In this document: positions 29,799 to 39,725 of the stretch, piece after piece
How the letters are laid out: every line of letters starts with the position of its first letter
Numbering within the stretch: the first letter of the stretch is position 1
Notes under the pieces: generated by a model
Databases searched by the model: none
Told to the model about the DNA's origin: nothing
The model's input: only the letters and a program-made list of their open reading frames with translations
Position numbers and translations under genes: made by a program
From: an uncultured Methylococcaceae bacterium
Lineage (GTDB): Bacteria > Pseudomonadota > Gammaproteobacteria > Methylococcales > Methylococcaceae
DNA length: 64,000 nt
Assembly (NCBI GenBank): GCA_903859815.1
Contig: CAIOOA010000185.1
Span: 40,384 to 104,383, forward strand
Reading direction: 5' to 3'

Positions 29799-30815
29799 TT
29801 AAGAATAGACACAAGCCTCTCTAAAATCACTAATTACTTTTTCAATCCAGTTAGATATTTCAGCAGCATCTTCGATTCTTTCAATCACTAGGTTTTTTCG
29901 GCTCCTTCCAAGTTCAAGTCCTTTTCTGGCTAGAACGGGAATGAGTAGTCTATGATATATATGACCTAAGCGTCTAGTTAATACACCTAATCTATCACTA
30001 ATATTCTCGTTTTTTACAGGTTCAATTATAAAAGGTATAAACATAGCTGAAATTGGTGTGCTTGCAGGTATAGGAGATAGCCAATTACCATGAAAACCTT
30101 CGATAGCCCCCTTTATGCTCTTATCAATCCAATTTTTTCCCGATGCCACTTGCCCTAAAATGTAATAAGTTCCGGGCGCCAAATCTGCCCTAGGATGCCA
30201 TGAAATAATATCAATTTCTTCGTCTTTCGGACTTTTTGAAACACCAGGCAATGGTTCGTCCATGACCTTTCCATCACCAAATCGTTGATAGATAATAGCA
30301 AGTTTCTCAAGAAAGCCAGTTTGATCAGGTCGTGGAAAACCAAAAGAGTAGGAATGCCCATCAACCAAACCGGCAGCAGCCCAAGTGGCACAGGCTTGAA
30401 AAAGATCTCTGACTCGGTTGTTAATGACATAAAATGAAGGCTTGTCAAAAATGACTTTGTTGTTAGTATGCGATATAAATAAGCAAAAAACATAGATTTT
30501 TGACCCGTCATTCAAATCATCATTTAAGAATATCAATTCTTGATTGTTTTCACTAAATCGGAAAGGATAACATTCGCCTAACAGTTCAATTCTGTTTCGG
30601 ATTTCTTGATAGATTTCTTCTAGAAAATCCTGAGCATCTGTTGCATTCTCTTCAGAATCAGCACTTTCTGTGTTATTGCGTTTATCCCAAACACGAGCTA
30701 GTTCGTGAAATCCAGCAGCATAATATTCTGAGGATAGAGTGTATAGCTCGAACCAGTCGCAAATTTCTTGGCTTTTAGAATCCAATGGAAGCATAGCTAG
30801 AGGGGTTTCAATCAT
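29799..30815 (-). CDS. Putative PD-(D/E)xK-like nuclease of a two-gene cassette
   Basis: 338 residues, soluble. N-terminal 150 residues are helical and unrecognised. The core has EEIDIISWHPR with Asp202, then about 20 residues later ILGQVASGKNWIDKS (residues 219-233). The D...GQxxxGxNWxxK layout resembles a PD-(D/E)xK fold in which Gln222 replaces the Glu and a downstream Lys follows. This is inference from motif shape, not an assigned family. It starts 22 bases after the stop of the ParB-like gene, so the two are co-transcribed. AT-rich compared with fhcA and fhcB. Could also be a purely structural partner. Confidence 0.6.
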   Translation of the reverse strand: MIETPLAMLPLDSKSQEICDWFELYTLSSEYYAAGFHELARVWDKRNNTESADSEENATDAQDFLEEIYQEIRNRIELLGECYPFRFSENNQELIFLNDDLNDGSKIYVFCLFISHTNNKVIFDKPSFYVINNRVRDLFQACATWAAAGLVDGHSYSFGFPRPDQTGFLEKLAIIYQRFGDGKVMDEPLPGVSKSPKDEEIDIISWHPRADLAPGTYYILGQVASGKNWIDKSIKGAIEGFHGNWLSPIPASTPISAMFIPFIIEPVKNENISDRLGVLTRRLGHIYHRLLIPVLARKGLELGRSRKNLVIERIEDAAEISNWIEKVISDFREACVYS

Positions 30816-30836
30816 TGATTCTTTCTGACCAGCCTA

Positions 30837-31979
30837 TTATTTTTTCAGAGACTTGTCATGCTTGCGCTGCATGGTAAATAACAGCATTTCTGACTTTTCA
30901 TATAGTTCCTTAGCAATCGACAAAAGGGTATTAGCCCCATCATATTTAGCTAATAAGCCAACTGCAGCATCAATTTTCAAACTCGCTTGAACTACAGCAT
31001 CGCCAAAAACTTCACTAGGCTCACGTGTTTCATTGTGTGCAGTTGCGAGATCGGCTCCTCCTCTTAGCTTTTCCAGTGCGACAGGATTAACCAAAACTTC
31101 ACCAATATTTTTAAGATCGGGATTTTGGCTCTTTATTAAAGAAGGCTTACCATCTTGTTTTGATCCATAAAAGTATATTAAAACTTCTTTTAGATTTTGG
31201 CTCTTTTTCTTGTTTATTGGGTATTCGCTAGGATTGATATTCCAACCTTTCGGAAGATCGAGAAACTCTTGATATTCTTTCCTGCCTAAAGCTGTATACA
31301 GATGAGAAAACGCGAATGGGCCGCGTTTTGAACGATCTTTTATGCGAAAAAGATTTTCCTCTTCAGCTTGTTCAAGAATTAATATTGCGCAAATATAAGC
31401 TCTAATAGTATCATTACTATCCCCAAGTTGTCTTGCTAGAGATTCAATCGTTAAACCTTTATCTTTGTCCTTTTTATACCAGTCAGTAACAAACCTCCCC
31501 TTGGCATAAGCATCCCACCTATAAGGGCCTGTAATATGCTTAAAACCAATTAAAGCTTGAGCATCTAAACGCTCATTAACCCTCCATATACTAACCTTTT
31601 CAATAGATTCTAATTTATCTTGAGAAATTTCAGAAGGTACTGATATTTTGCATTCTCTAGCAAGGTTTCTATCTTTAATCAGCTTTATCGAAGCGAGCCG
31701 TCGATTTCCCTCAAGGACAGTAAACGGGCCATACTCATTCTCACCCCAGACAATTAGCGGTTCAAGGTTAATATAACCATTTGCGCAAATTGATTGAATC
31801 AATTCGTCTAATGCAGCAATATCCCGCAATGTACAAATAATACTTTTTTCATCATTGGGTTCCAAATCATCGCCCGTGAGAAGGCGAGGATTTTGATAAT
31901 CGAACTTCAATAATGAGACTGGACAATTCTCAGTGGGTACACCTATTTTCGCTTGAAAAGTAGCCACCTTAACTATCAA
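30837..31979 (-). CDS. ParB/Srx-fold protein of a two-gene cassette
   Basis: 380 residues. The N-terminal part carries the ParB/sulfiredoxin-superfamily core: LDELIQSICANGYINLEPLIV and the signature FTVLEGNRRLASIKLI (EGNRR at 90-94). Then comes a helix-turn-helix-like segment (LTIESLARQLGDSNDTIRAY) as in ParB/Noc-type proteins. The C-terminal half is unfamiliar. In chromosome ParB the fold binds CTP; in others it modifies or senses nucleotides. Starts 24 bases after the fhcB stop, on the same strand, and is followed by a nuclease-like gene, so it may ride on the fhc transcript. AT-rich, suggesting acquisition. Confidence 0.82.
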   Translation of the reverse strand: MIVKVATFQAKIGVPTENCPVSLLKFDYQNPRLLTGDDLEPNDEKSIICTLRDIAALDELIQSICANGYINLEPLIVWGENEYGPFTVLEGNRRLASIKLIKDRNLARECKISVPSEISQDKLESIEKVSIWRVNERLDAQALIGFKHITGPYRWDAYAKGRFVTDWYKKDKDKGLTIESLARQLGDSNDTIRAYICAILILEQAEEENLFRIKDRSKRGPFAFSHLYTALGRKEYQEFLDLPKGWNINPSEYPINKKKSQNLKEVLIYFYGSKQDGKPSLIKSQNPDLKNIGEVLVNPVALEKLRGGADLATAHNETREPSEVFGDAVVQASLKIDAAVGLLAKYDGANTLLSIAKELYEKSEMLLFTMQRKHDKSLKK

Positions 31980-32003
31980 CCTTAAATGTTGTTATTTGCT
32001 TTT

Positions 32004-33281
32004 TCACAATGTCATCTCAATCTCTTTTAGCACCTCCGCCCCACTCGGCAACCCTGAATCCCTGAGTTTCTTCAATGGCATACTGACGACATTGTCACAG
32101 CGGTACATATGCCCGGCATGGTCGATGCCCGGTGCGCCGACAGGAATGTAAACCGATGGCTCTTGTTCGAACACCATGCCTGACCGGCCAATCACGATGC
32201 TGGGAATAGCAACAACCGGCGGAGTCTGACGGGCATTCAGCGTAGCCACCCACACCAACACATCGGCCTCGCCATTCGCCAACAACTTAGACATGGAGTA
32301 GTGGTAGGGGTCAAATTCGGGGTAGCCACGCGCATAGCTAATTCGGCCCGGATAGCCCGTCTGCCACGCGAATACTTGGCTGGCGGTGCGATGTCCGTCC
32401 TGCCCTCCTAAAGGCAGCACAGCGGCCCGTGTCTCGCCTGATTGGTTGATTGCGACAATAGCTTGGCAAAGCTGTTGGATAGTCAGTTCGGCATGAGGAT
32501 AATTCAAATGCCCCGCCGACCAAGTTACCACGCTGTATTTGGCCGTTTTTAGCTTATCAATGACGGCTCGCAACTCAGTCACGGCAAGGCCACCGATGGT
32601 TTCGACTTGCAGACTGACCCCTCTGGCTACAGCATTCAGGGCAGCGGCGATTTCCGGGTAGCTTTCCATGGGACATGGCAGAACGAGTGCCTTGCGCCCA
32701 TCAGGAGCAGTCGAAGCATTGCCCGACGGGGGCCGACCAATGTAGATGATTTCCCGTTTGGCGGTGTCCTGTCCAAAAAGGGTTTCTTTGTTCCAGATGA
32801 GACGTTCGTAAAAACGGGGAAAGTCGGCTTCAATGTCGCTGCCGAATACGACCAGCACCTCGACCCGATTTTTTAATTCGCCCAAGGTCGTCGCCACCCA
32901 ACCGGTGTCGGACAGGACCAGCAAATTGCGCAAACTGGCCTCTGCGCGAGATTTGTCCATCACTCCACCGCAATGGTCAGCCAAGGACAAAGCGGCGCGG
33001 GTGTCGTTGACATCGGTTCCAAAACCGCTGAACAAAGGTAACCGGGCGTCTCTCAAATAGCCTGCCGCCGCTGCAACGGCCTCTTCCAACGTGACGGTTT
33101 TGCCGCCCACACGAGGCAGAGTGTCGGTGATAGGCTGTTCAAAACCAGCTACGGTGATGGCATCTCCATTTGCCAACACTTTGATTTCATTGCCAGTCAC
33201 TTGTATCTTCAAATCGTCCGAGGCAATGCCACAAAACGGGCTGGGTACGTTTTCCCAAATCTGGCTGCTGCTGTCGGTCAT
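32004..33281 (-). CDS. fhcB: Formyltransferase/hydrolase complex subunit B
   Basis: 425 residues. Related to FwdB/FmdB of the molybdopterin oxidoreductase superfamily, but in methylotrophs it lacks iron-sulfur and molybdopterin ligands and serves a structural role in the Fhc complex. Typical parts: SPFCGIASDDLKIQ at the N-terminus and VLPLGGQDGHRTASQVFAWQ towards the C-terminus. The C-terminus ends LPSGAEVLKEIEMTL, complete. Expected next to fhcA; here two foreign-looking genes intervene. Confidence 0.92.
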   Translation of the reverse strand: MTDSSSQIWENVPSPFCGIASDDLKIQVTGNEIKVLANGDAITVAGFEQPITDTLPRVGGKTVTLEEAVAAAAGYLRDARLPLFSGFGTDVNDTRAALSLADHCGGVMDKSRAEASLRNLLVLSDTGWVATTLGELKNRVEVLVVFGSDIEADFPRFYERLIWNKETLFGQDTAKREIIYIGRPPSGNASTAPDGRKALVLPCPMESYPEIAAALNAVARGVSLQVETIGGLAVTELRAVIDKLKTAKYSVVTWSAGHLNYPHAELTIQQLCQAIVAINQSGETRAAVLPLGGQDGHRTASQVFAWQTGYPGRISYARGYPEFDPYHYSMSKLLANGEADVLVWVATLNARQTPPVVAIPSIVIGRSGMVFEQEPSVYIPVGAPGIDHAGHMYRCDNVVSMPLKKLRDSGLPSGAEVLKEIEMTL

Positions 33282-33539
33282 GCTTTTCCCTCTTGTTATG
33301 TCGTAGTATGGTGAAATGAATGGGTTGCCTCTGGTTCCAAAATCAACCCAGAAGTCGTCATTGGCACTGGCATAAGCCTCATGAAGTGTCTAGGCCATCG
33401 CTAGAAGCCAGAAATATCGTAAAAGAATAGGTAATTTAGCCTTTTTTTTCAACTTGCTTGCGTTTACCACTGTATAAACCACCCACAAGAATAGTAAGAT
33501 CAATAAAAAAGAAACGCCCACTCAATGCAGGAACCCTCC

Positions 33540-34547
33540 ATGACCCAAAACCATCGAAAACCAGATAGCCATGCAGATAGCTTGAAATCAGCCGAATTGG
33601 AACACAAATCGGACTCCGAGAACAATGAACATATAGCCGTCCCCAACTTGGAAGCCGCCAAAGAAATTGAGGCAATCAGCCATGAACCCACGGCTTTGTT
33701 GGTGGCAAACGCCCCGCATGGCTCCGAGGAGGACAGCGAAGATGCCGAATTGCCGCCGGGCTATCCTTACCCTGATCGCATCCGCAGACGCGAATATGAG
33801 CGCAACAAAAAGGATTTGCAAATCGAATTGCTGAAAGTGCAAAGCTGGGTCAAAGAAACCGGCCAGAAGGTCGTCGTATTGTTCGAAGGTCGCGATGCGG
33901 CCGGCAAGGGCGGCACCATCAAGCGTTTCATGGAGCATTTGAACCCGCGTGGCGCCCGCGTGGTGGCGCTGGAAAAGCCCACCGAGGCTGAACGTGGGCA
34001 ATGGTATTTTCAGCGTTACATTGACCATTTTCCAACCTCTGGAGAAATGGTGTTCTTTGACCGCTCATGGTACAACCGTGCCGGGGTGGAGCGGGTCATG
34101 GGATTTTGCCGCCCATTGGAATACTTGGAGTTTTTGCGCCAAACCCCCGAACTGGAAAGAATGCTGGTGCGCAGCAACATCAGACTATTCAAATATTGGT
34201 TCTCGGTGAGTCGAGACGAGCAACTGCGCCGCTTCATCTCCCGTCGCGACGACCCCCTCAAGCACTGGAAGCTTAGCCCAATCGACATCAAGTCGTTGGA
34301 TCGCTGGGACGATTACACCGAGGCCAAAAAGGCCATGTTCTTCCACACCGACACGGCCGATGCCCCATGGACGGTGATTAAATCCGACGACAAGAAACGC
34401 GCTAGGTTGAATTGCATGAGGCATTTCCTGTATTCGCTGCCATACCCCAACAAGAACCATAAAATCGCCCATTTGCCAGATCCTTTGTTAGTCGGTGAGG
34501 CATCCAAAGTATTGGAGGAAGACGAGCGAATTATGAGTCAATTTTAA
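33540..34547 (+). CDS. ppk2: Polyphosphate kinase 2 family protein
   Basis: About 335 residues. Uses polyphosphate to phosphorylate nucleotides (class I: NDP, or AMP/ADP). Walker A GRDAAGKGGTIKRFMEHL, then DRSWYNRAGVERVMGFC (Walker B region) and a lid with RRDDPLKHWKLSP. The N-terminal 85 residues are charged and low in complexity. I prefer the ATG at 33540 because a GCAGGAA lies eight bases ahead; the ATG at 33525 would add five residues. It is convergent with the giant propeller gene, touching its end. Confidence 0.93.
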   Translation: MTQNHRKPDSHADSLKSAELEHKSDSENNEHIAVPNLEAAKEIEAISHEPTALLVANAPHGSEEDSEDAELPPGYPYPDRIRRREYERNKKDLQIELLKVQSWVKETGQKVVVLFEGRDAAGKGGTIKRFMEHLNPRGARVVALEKPTEAERGQWYFQRYIDHFPTSGEMVFFDRSWYNRAGVERVMGFCRPLEYLEFLRQTPELERMLVRSNIRLFKYWFSVSRDEQLRRFISRRDDPLKHWKLSPIDIKSLDRWDDYTEAKKAMFFHTDTADAPWTVIKSDDKKRARLNCMRHFLYSLPYPNKNHKIAHLPDPLLVGEASKVLEEDERIMSQF

Positions 34548-37500
34548 TCATGAGAGCTTCTTCAGCAGGTCGGCTTTTTGTGCTTCATATTCTTCTTTGC
34601 TGATGACACCTTTCACCATGAGACCATGGAGTTTCTCCATTTTTGCCACGATTAACAACTCATCCTTTTGTTTCTCGTATTCTTGGGCGCTGATGATACC
34701 CTTGACCATCAGCGCATGAAGCTTCTCCATGGTCTCCAGTCCCTGTTTTTCCGTAGCAGCCGCTTCCGTGGCATGAATCGCCTCGATAAAGGGTTTCCCT
34801 GGTAGAACTGACGATTGGACTAAGTCAGCCCTCTTTGAAGAAACAGGAAAAGCCGACGGGAGTTTTGTTGGGGAGGCATTAGTACCCCCCACGCTTTTGT
34901 CTTGTTGGGTGGGCGAATTTTCTCGATCCAAGGCCGACGATTGTGGACGCACTTCTGGCCTATTGTTGGTTCCGTCCGAAACATTCACCTTAATTTGCAC
35001 TTCCGGCATGAACGGAATGTCACGGTCTTCACGGCTGTCAAGGGATGTTTGCGGAATATAGTCAAACTCGACACGATGCCAAGACACACCGCCATCCGTA
35101 GTGGCAAGCAAAGTGGCATTATTACCCACTATCCATCCGGTTTGAGGATTGACAAATTGGATTCCATTGAGGGTTTCCATGCAGGTGCTGTCTTGGAGAA
35201 CCCAATTTTGACCGCCATCTTGACTGGCAACGACAAAGCCATCTTCCCCCACAATCCAGCCATATTGATTATCAAAAAAATGGATGCAGGTTAATGATGC
35301 ATCAATACCTCCAGAATGCTTGATCCACTGTTGCCCACCGTTTACTGTCGTCAGCACCGTTCCCTGCTCACCCACCACCCATCCACGGTCGGAATCAAAA
35401 AAATGCAGACTGGTAAGCTTGCTTTTCGTCTTGGTTTTTTGCGATACCCAAGTCAGACCTCCGTCATAGCTGACGAAGATCGACCCTTTATCGCCCACTA
35501 CCCAACCCGTATCAACGTTGACAAAGAAAACACTGGTGAAATTGACATCCGTTTTGGCATAAATCGGTTGCCAAGTTCTGCCACCATCGCGGGTGAGCTG
35601 TATCGTTCCTGCATTTCCAACTGCCCAACCATGAACCTCATCCAAAAAAAACAATGACTTGATGAATTCGTAAGTTGCACTCACCCGTCCATGCCACGTC
35701 ATACCCGCATCATCTGTGGATAGAATAGTTCCATTCCTCCCCGCTGCCCAACCGCGTAGGCTGTCAATGAAACGGACACTTTCCAGATTTGCAGTTATAT
35801 TAAAGCCTTGAGCTTGCCATGTCGCACCCCCGTCATGCGACGCGAGAATCATGCCTTCCTCCCCTACGACCCAGCCATGCTTTTCATCCACAAAGTGGAC
35901 TTTCTTTAAGGCTGTTTTGGGTTTGGCGTAAAGCAACTGCCAAGTCTGGCCCGAGTCGTTGGTGGCAAGTATTGTGCCGTCCGCCCCTACAATCCAGCCA
36001 TTCGAATCATCGGCGAATCGAACACAATCAAGCATGGAACGACATTGACCTTGGTATCTTAGCCAATGCTTGCCACCATCGGACGTGCCCAGAATGATGC
36101 CATTATCGCCTACAACCCAACCCTGTTGCGAGTCTGCAAAATAGACACTGGACAAATCCGCGTCCGTTGCACTGGGTTGCATTTTCCACTCAAATCCGCC
36201 ATTGGTGGTGGCAAGAATAATGCCCCGATTACCCACCACCCAACCGTGCTGGCTATCGACAAAGTGAACCGATGAGAGCCTTTCAACAGTGGGGGTTTCC
36301 TGGGTTTGCCAAGATTGCCCCCCGTCAGAAGTGGCATATATCTCGCCATTCCAGCCCACAACCCAGCCATGTTGCCCATCTGCAAAATGGACATAGGTCA
36401 GCGTCTGCCCGGACAAAACCAAAGACTGCCAATTTTTTCCTCCGTCGTAGGTAGCGAAAAGCATACCTAACCAATCGACCACCCAACCCCTTTTATCATC
36501 CGCAAAATGCACACCAGTGAAGGTCCGGCGGGTATTGATGCCTTGCATCTGCCATTTTTTTCCGCCGTTGCTAGTCATAAGAATCACCCCGTCTTCACCG
36601 ACCACCCAACCCTTTCGCCCGTCCACAAAGTAGACGCTCCAAAGACGTTCATTGGTCTTGCTAGGCTGGGATTGCCAAGTCAGCCCGCCATCATGGCTAG
36701 CTATGATCGTACCTCTTTCACCCACCGCCCAAACTTTACTCGTACCGGGTAAAACAAATACAGCCAACAATTCGGGAAAGCCCACCAATGTTCCTAACCG
36801 ATGCAAATCCGCTGACCTTTGCATTGGCCCAATGGGTTGAGGGTCATTCACTGTCATCGATTTTTCCACCACCGAAGCTCGTGTTTTTTTCATTGAGCCG
36901 ACTAATGTTGCTATGGGCTTAAACCACCCCGCCCAATTCCACACTATAGTCTTTCTCTCAACCGCTGGCTCCTGTGTCTCGGACTCATCCGACGAGGGTT
37001 CTGATACCGCTGCCTTGGTAATCTCCCCATGACCGGAATATTGCTTCTTATCCCATGACCCTAAGAGAATAACCAGTAAACAACCGGGCCAAACCAAAAA
37101 GTACCAAGGGGCAGGATATTGACTTAGCTGAGGTATTGTCCATGACTGGCCCCCATTATGACTGATGATGGGAAGTCCGCTGGCCCCGACGATCCAGCCA
37201 AACTGTTTGTCAACAAAGCGCATTGTGTTGAGGCTCTCTGCCGTACCTGAGTCAACGGCTTGCCAAGATTGACCTCCGTTTTGAGTGGAAATAATGAGTC
37301 CTTTTTCCCCCACAACCCAACCCTTTTCAGCGTCAATGAAAAATACGTCACGCAAGGTTTCAGAAGTTCCGCTGGCTTGCATTAGCCAACTTTGCCCGCC
37401 ATCGAAGGTATTGACAATAATTCCTCTTTCCCCCACAGCCCAACCTCTGTTGGCATCGGAGAAATAAATACCTGAAAAGCTTGCAGTAATTTCGGTGGAT

Positions 37501-39083
37501 TCAAATACACTCTGAACAGACCAAGTTTGCCCTCCGTTTTCCGTGTGGACAATGACCCCTTTCGCACCCGCTGCCCAACCATTCATAGGGTCAATAAAAT
37601 GGATTGCCCAAAGGTTTTCCTCGACCCTTGATTCTTGCAACTGCCAAGTATCCCCGCCATCGATGGTTGCGATGATTAACCCTTTTTTCCCTACGGCCCA
37701 CCCTGTTTTATTGTCTAAAAAAAAGGCTTTGTTTAATTTGTCCCTTGCCCCACTCATTTGAGCTTGCCAGTTCATTCCTCCGTCATGGGTGGAAACAATG
37801 GAGCCTTTGTCACCGACAACCCATCCTGAATGTTCATTGACGAAAAATACAGAATTAAGTTCCACATTTGATAGTGATAGGTTTACAGGAACCCAATGAT
37901 TTCCTGCATCCCCTGTGCTAAACAAGCGTCCAGTTGTATTGATGGACCACGCCCGATGTTGGTCAATATAAGCGCTATTGACAAACTCCCTTTCTGATCC
38001 CCTAGCTTGGGGTAACCATGTTTTGCCGCCGTCATCGGTTGCGAGTATTGTCCCGTTTGCGCCAACCACCCAACCCTCTTGGCTGCTCGTAAAAGAAATG
38101 CCAGCCAAGGGTTGAAGGGTATTGCTGGATTGAATCTGCCAACTTTCACCTCCATCTATCGTCGCCAAGATTGCACCATTCCAACCCGCAACCCAACCAT
38201 TTTGAGAATCGGTAAAATAGACGGATGCCAAATCTTCCGTACCGTCCCCATATTGGACTCGATTGGATTGCCAGGTTTGACCGCCATCGACGGTCACAAG
38301 CAAATTGCCTTGATTTCCCACCAGCCAGCCATGTTGAGCATCGGCAAAGTAAACACCATTGAGTTTTGCCTTGACCTGTGAGCTTGCTATTTGAAAACTC
38401 GCCCCCCCATCGGCAGTTGAAAGAACGACACCGTTCCAACCCACAATCCACCCATGCATTAGATCAGTGAATTGAACTTTGCTGAGGTTCTCTTTGACGT
38501 TGACGGTTTGAGGTAGCCATGTCTCCCCGCCATTCTGAGTACTCAGTATGGTTCCGTTTGCCCCGACAGCCCAACCATGAGTCTCGTCAACAAAATCAAC
38601 ACCATTCAACGCAACGACCGTACCAGAAACTTGTGGTTTCCAATTCTCTCCACCGTCCTCGGTGGCAACAATAGTGCCGTCAAAGCCCACAGCCCATCCC
38701 CTTCGTGCATTGACGAAACGAACACTGTTCAAATTTACCGTGGTGTGACTAGTTTGAATTGTCCAGTGCCTTCCACCATCGTCAGAGTGAATGATCAAGC
38801 CGTCTTCGCCCACCGCCCAAACTTTGTCAGTGCCGGGAAGCGCAAAAACACTTTTCAGGTAAGCGGACAGTTGCGGCGCTCGCAAAATTGCGTTACGTTC
38901 AACGGGAAACCGCCAATAATCCAAACTGAACATTGAACTGGATGTTTGCCAGGGACTAAACCTGACAGATTGGTTAAAGGCGAACCCACTAAAAATCAAC
39001 AAAGCGGTCAGTGCAAACCAGTTCGCTGACCGATTTAACCGGAATTTGAATCGTTTGTGTGCAATCTTGCCGAAATCAAGCAT
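34548..39083 (-). CDS. Giant Ycf48/HCF136-type multi-propeller membrane protein with SHOCT repeats
   Basis: 1511 residues. An N-terminal membrane helix (about 22-38) is followed by 14 repeats of about 41 residues (about 78-655), each reading roughly VxFxDxxxGWVVGxxGxIxxTxDGGxxW. Then comes a second hydrophobic stretch (about 662-680, WYFLVWPGCLLVILLG), a charged linker with another 14 such repeats (block 2), a polar linker, and two SHOCT-type segments (MEKLHALMVKGIISAQEYE and MEKLHGLMVKGVISKEEYE) at the C-terminus. Ycf48/HCF136 is a seven-bladed propeller, so 28 repeats could make four propellers. Two membrane helices would put block 1 outside and block 2 with SHOCT inside. Function unknown; such repeats often bind membrane proteins or glycans. 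Confidence 0.88.
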   Translation of the reverse strand: MLDFGKIAHKRFKFRLNRSANWFALTALLIFSGFAFNQSVRFSPWQTSSSMFSLDYWRFPVERNAILRAPQLSAYLKSVFALPGTDKVWAVGEDGLIIHSDDGGRHWTIQTSHTTVNLNSVRFVNARRGWAVGFDGTIVATEDGGENWKPQVSGTVVALNGVDFVDETHGWAVGANGTILSTQNGGETWLPQTVNVKENLSKVQFTDLMHGWIVGWNGVVLSTADGGASFQIASSQVKAKLNGVYFADAQHGWLVGNQGNLLVTVDGGQTWQSNRVQYGDGTEDLASVYFTDSQNGWVAGWNGAILATIDGGESWQIQSSNTLQPLAGISFTSSQEGWVVGANGTILATDDGGKTWLPQARGSEREFVNSAYIDQHRAWSINTTGRLFSTGDAGNHWVPVNLSLSNVELNSVFFVNEHSGWVVGDKGSIVSTHDGGMNWQAQMSGARDKLNKAFFLDNKTGWAVGKKGLIIATIDGGDTWQLQESRVEENLWAIHFIDPMNGWAAGAKGVIVHTENGGQTWSVQSVFESTEITASFSGIYFSDANRGWAVGERGIIVNTFDGGQSWLMQASGTSETLRDVFFIDAEKGWVVGEKGLIISTQNGGQSWQAVDSGTAESLNTMRFVDKQFGWIVGASGLPIISHNGGQSWTIPQLSQYPAPWYFLVWPGCLLVILLGSWDKKQYSGHGEITKAAVSEPSSDESETQEPAVERKTIVWNWAGWFKPIATLVGSMKKTRASVVEKSMTVNDPQPIGPMQRSADLHRLGTLVGFPELLAVFVLPGTSKVWAVGERGTIIASHDGGLTWQSQPSKTNERLWSVYFVDGRKGWVVGEDGVILMTSNGGKKWQMQGINTRRTFTGVHFADDKRGWVVDWLGMLFATYDGGKNWQSLVLSGQTLTYVHFADGQHGWVVGWNGEIYATSDGGQSWQTQETPTVERLSSVHFVDSQHGWVVGNRGIILATTNGGFEWKMQPSATDADLSSVYFADSQQGWVVGDNGIILGTSDGGKHWLRYQGQCRSMLDCVRFADDSNGWIVGADGTILATNDSGQTWQLLYAKPKTALKKVHFVDEKHGWVVGEEGMILASHDGGATWQAQGFNITANLESVRFIDSLRGWAAGRNGTILSTDDAGMTWHGRVSATYEFIKSLFFLDEVHGWAVGNAGTIQLTRDGGRTWQPIYAKTDVNFTSVFFVNVDTGWVVGDKGSIFVSYDGGLTWVSQKTKTKSKLTSLHFFDSDRGWVVGEQGTVLTTVNGGQQWIKHSGGIDASLTCIHFFDNQYGWIVGEDGFVVASQDGGQNWVLQDSTCMETLNGIQFVNPQTGWIVGNNATLLATTDGGVSWHRVEFDYIPQTSLDSREDRDIPFMPEVQIKVNVSDGTNNRPEVRPQSSALDRENSPTQQDKSVGGTNASPTKLPSAFPVSSKRADLVQSSVLPGKPFIEAIHATEAAATEKQGLETMEKLHALMVKGIISAQEYEKQKDELLIVAKMEKLHGLMVKGVISKEEYEAQKADLLKKLS

Positions 39084-39183
39084 TAAATTTAATCACTCCA
39101 GGATACTCGATGACGAGTCGTTTCATACATGCAAAGGCTAAACCTGAGATGCCCTATTTTCCCAATTGAGCTGTTAATCGACC

Positions 39184-39669
39184 ATGAATCCTCTACTTTA
39201 CAAAGCTTATCCGCTAATGTCCCTCACTATTGACATTTTAACGAACCCTTCGGCCCATTCATCCAAAGAAATCAGTAAAATAGCCCTACTTTATCTAGTC
39301 ATCAATGCTTTCTGGGCCACGTGGCTGTGGCTTGGCACTAAAAAGGTGGCTGATTTTACACTATCAGCCCTGCTGGCTTATGTCTTGGCCCTGCCATCGC
39401 TCGTGTTATATCTGCTGCCGATGTTGACCATCTTGAATGACGTGTGGACCCATGAATTCAGTTTTTCCAACCGCTTCATTTTGGTGTTTTATGTCGTGTT
39501 GGCAACGCAAATGTTGGGTGGATTTTATGCCATAGCCATCCGCTACCCCCGCAATCGACTGGCCCTAGGCTTGCAGGACGGCATGGCGATTTCCCTTTGG
39601 ATGTGGCTGTTTTCAATCCCTATCGGGGTGGCATGGCTATGCTTGAACGCCTATCTAAGGTTTGTTTGA
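39184..39669 (+). CDS. Four-helix membrane protein, unknown
   Basis: 161 residues with hydrophobic spans at about 31-50, 60-82, 100-118 and 135-158. A divergent gene from the propeller gene. Unrecognised. The shorter start MSLTIDI (39217) is possible. Likely inner membrane. Confidence 0.75.
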   Translation: MNPLLYKAYPLMSLTIDILTNPSAHSSKEISKIALLYLVINAFWATWLWLGTKKVADFTLSALLAYVLALPSLVLYLLPMLTILNDVWTHEFSFSNRFILVFYVVLATQMLGGFYAIAIRYPRNRLALGLQDGMAISLWMWLFSIPIGVAWLCLNAYLRFV

Positions 39670-39725
39670 AGGCTCCGTCATCCGCAATGTTACCCAGCCT
39701 TGTGACTTGACTGCCAGTCTACGGC

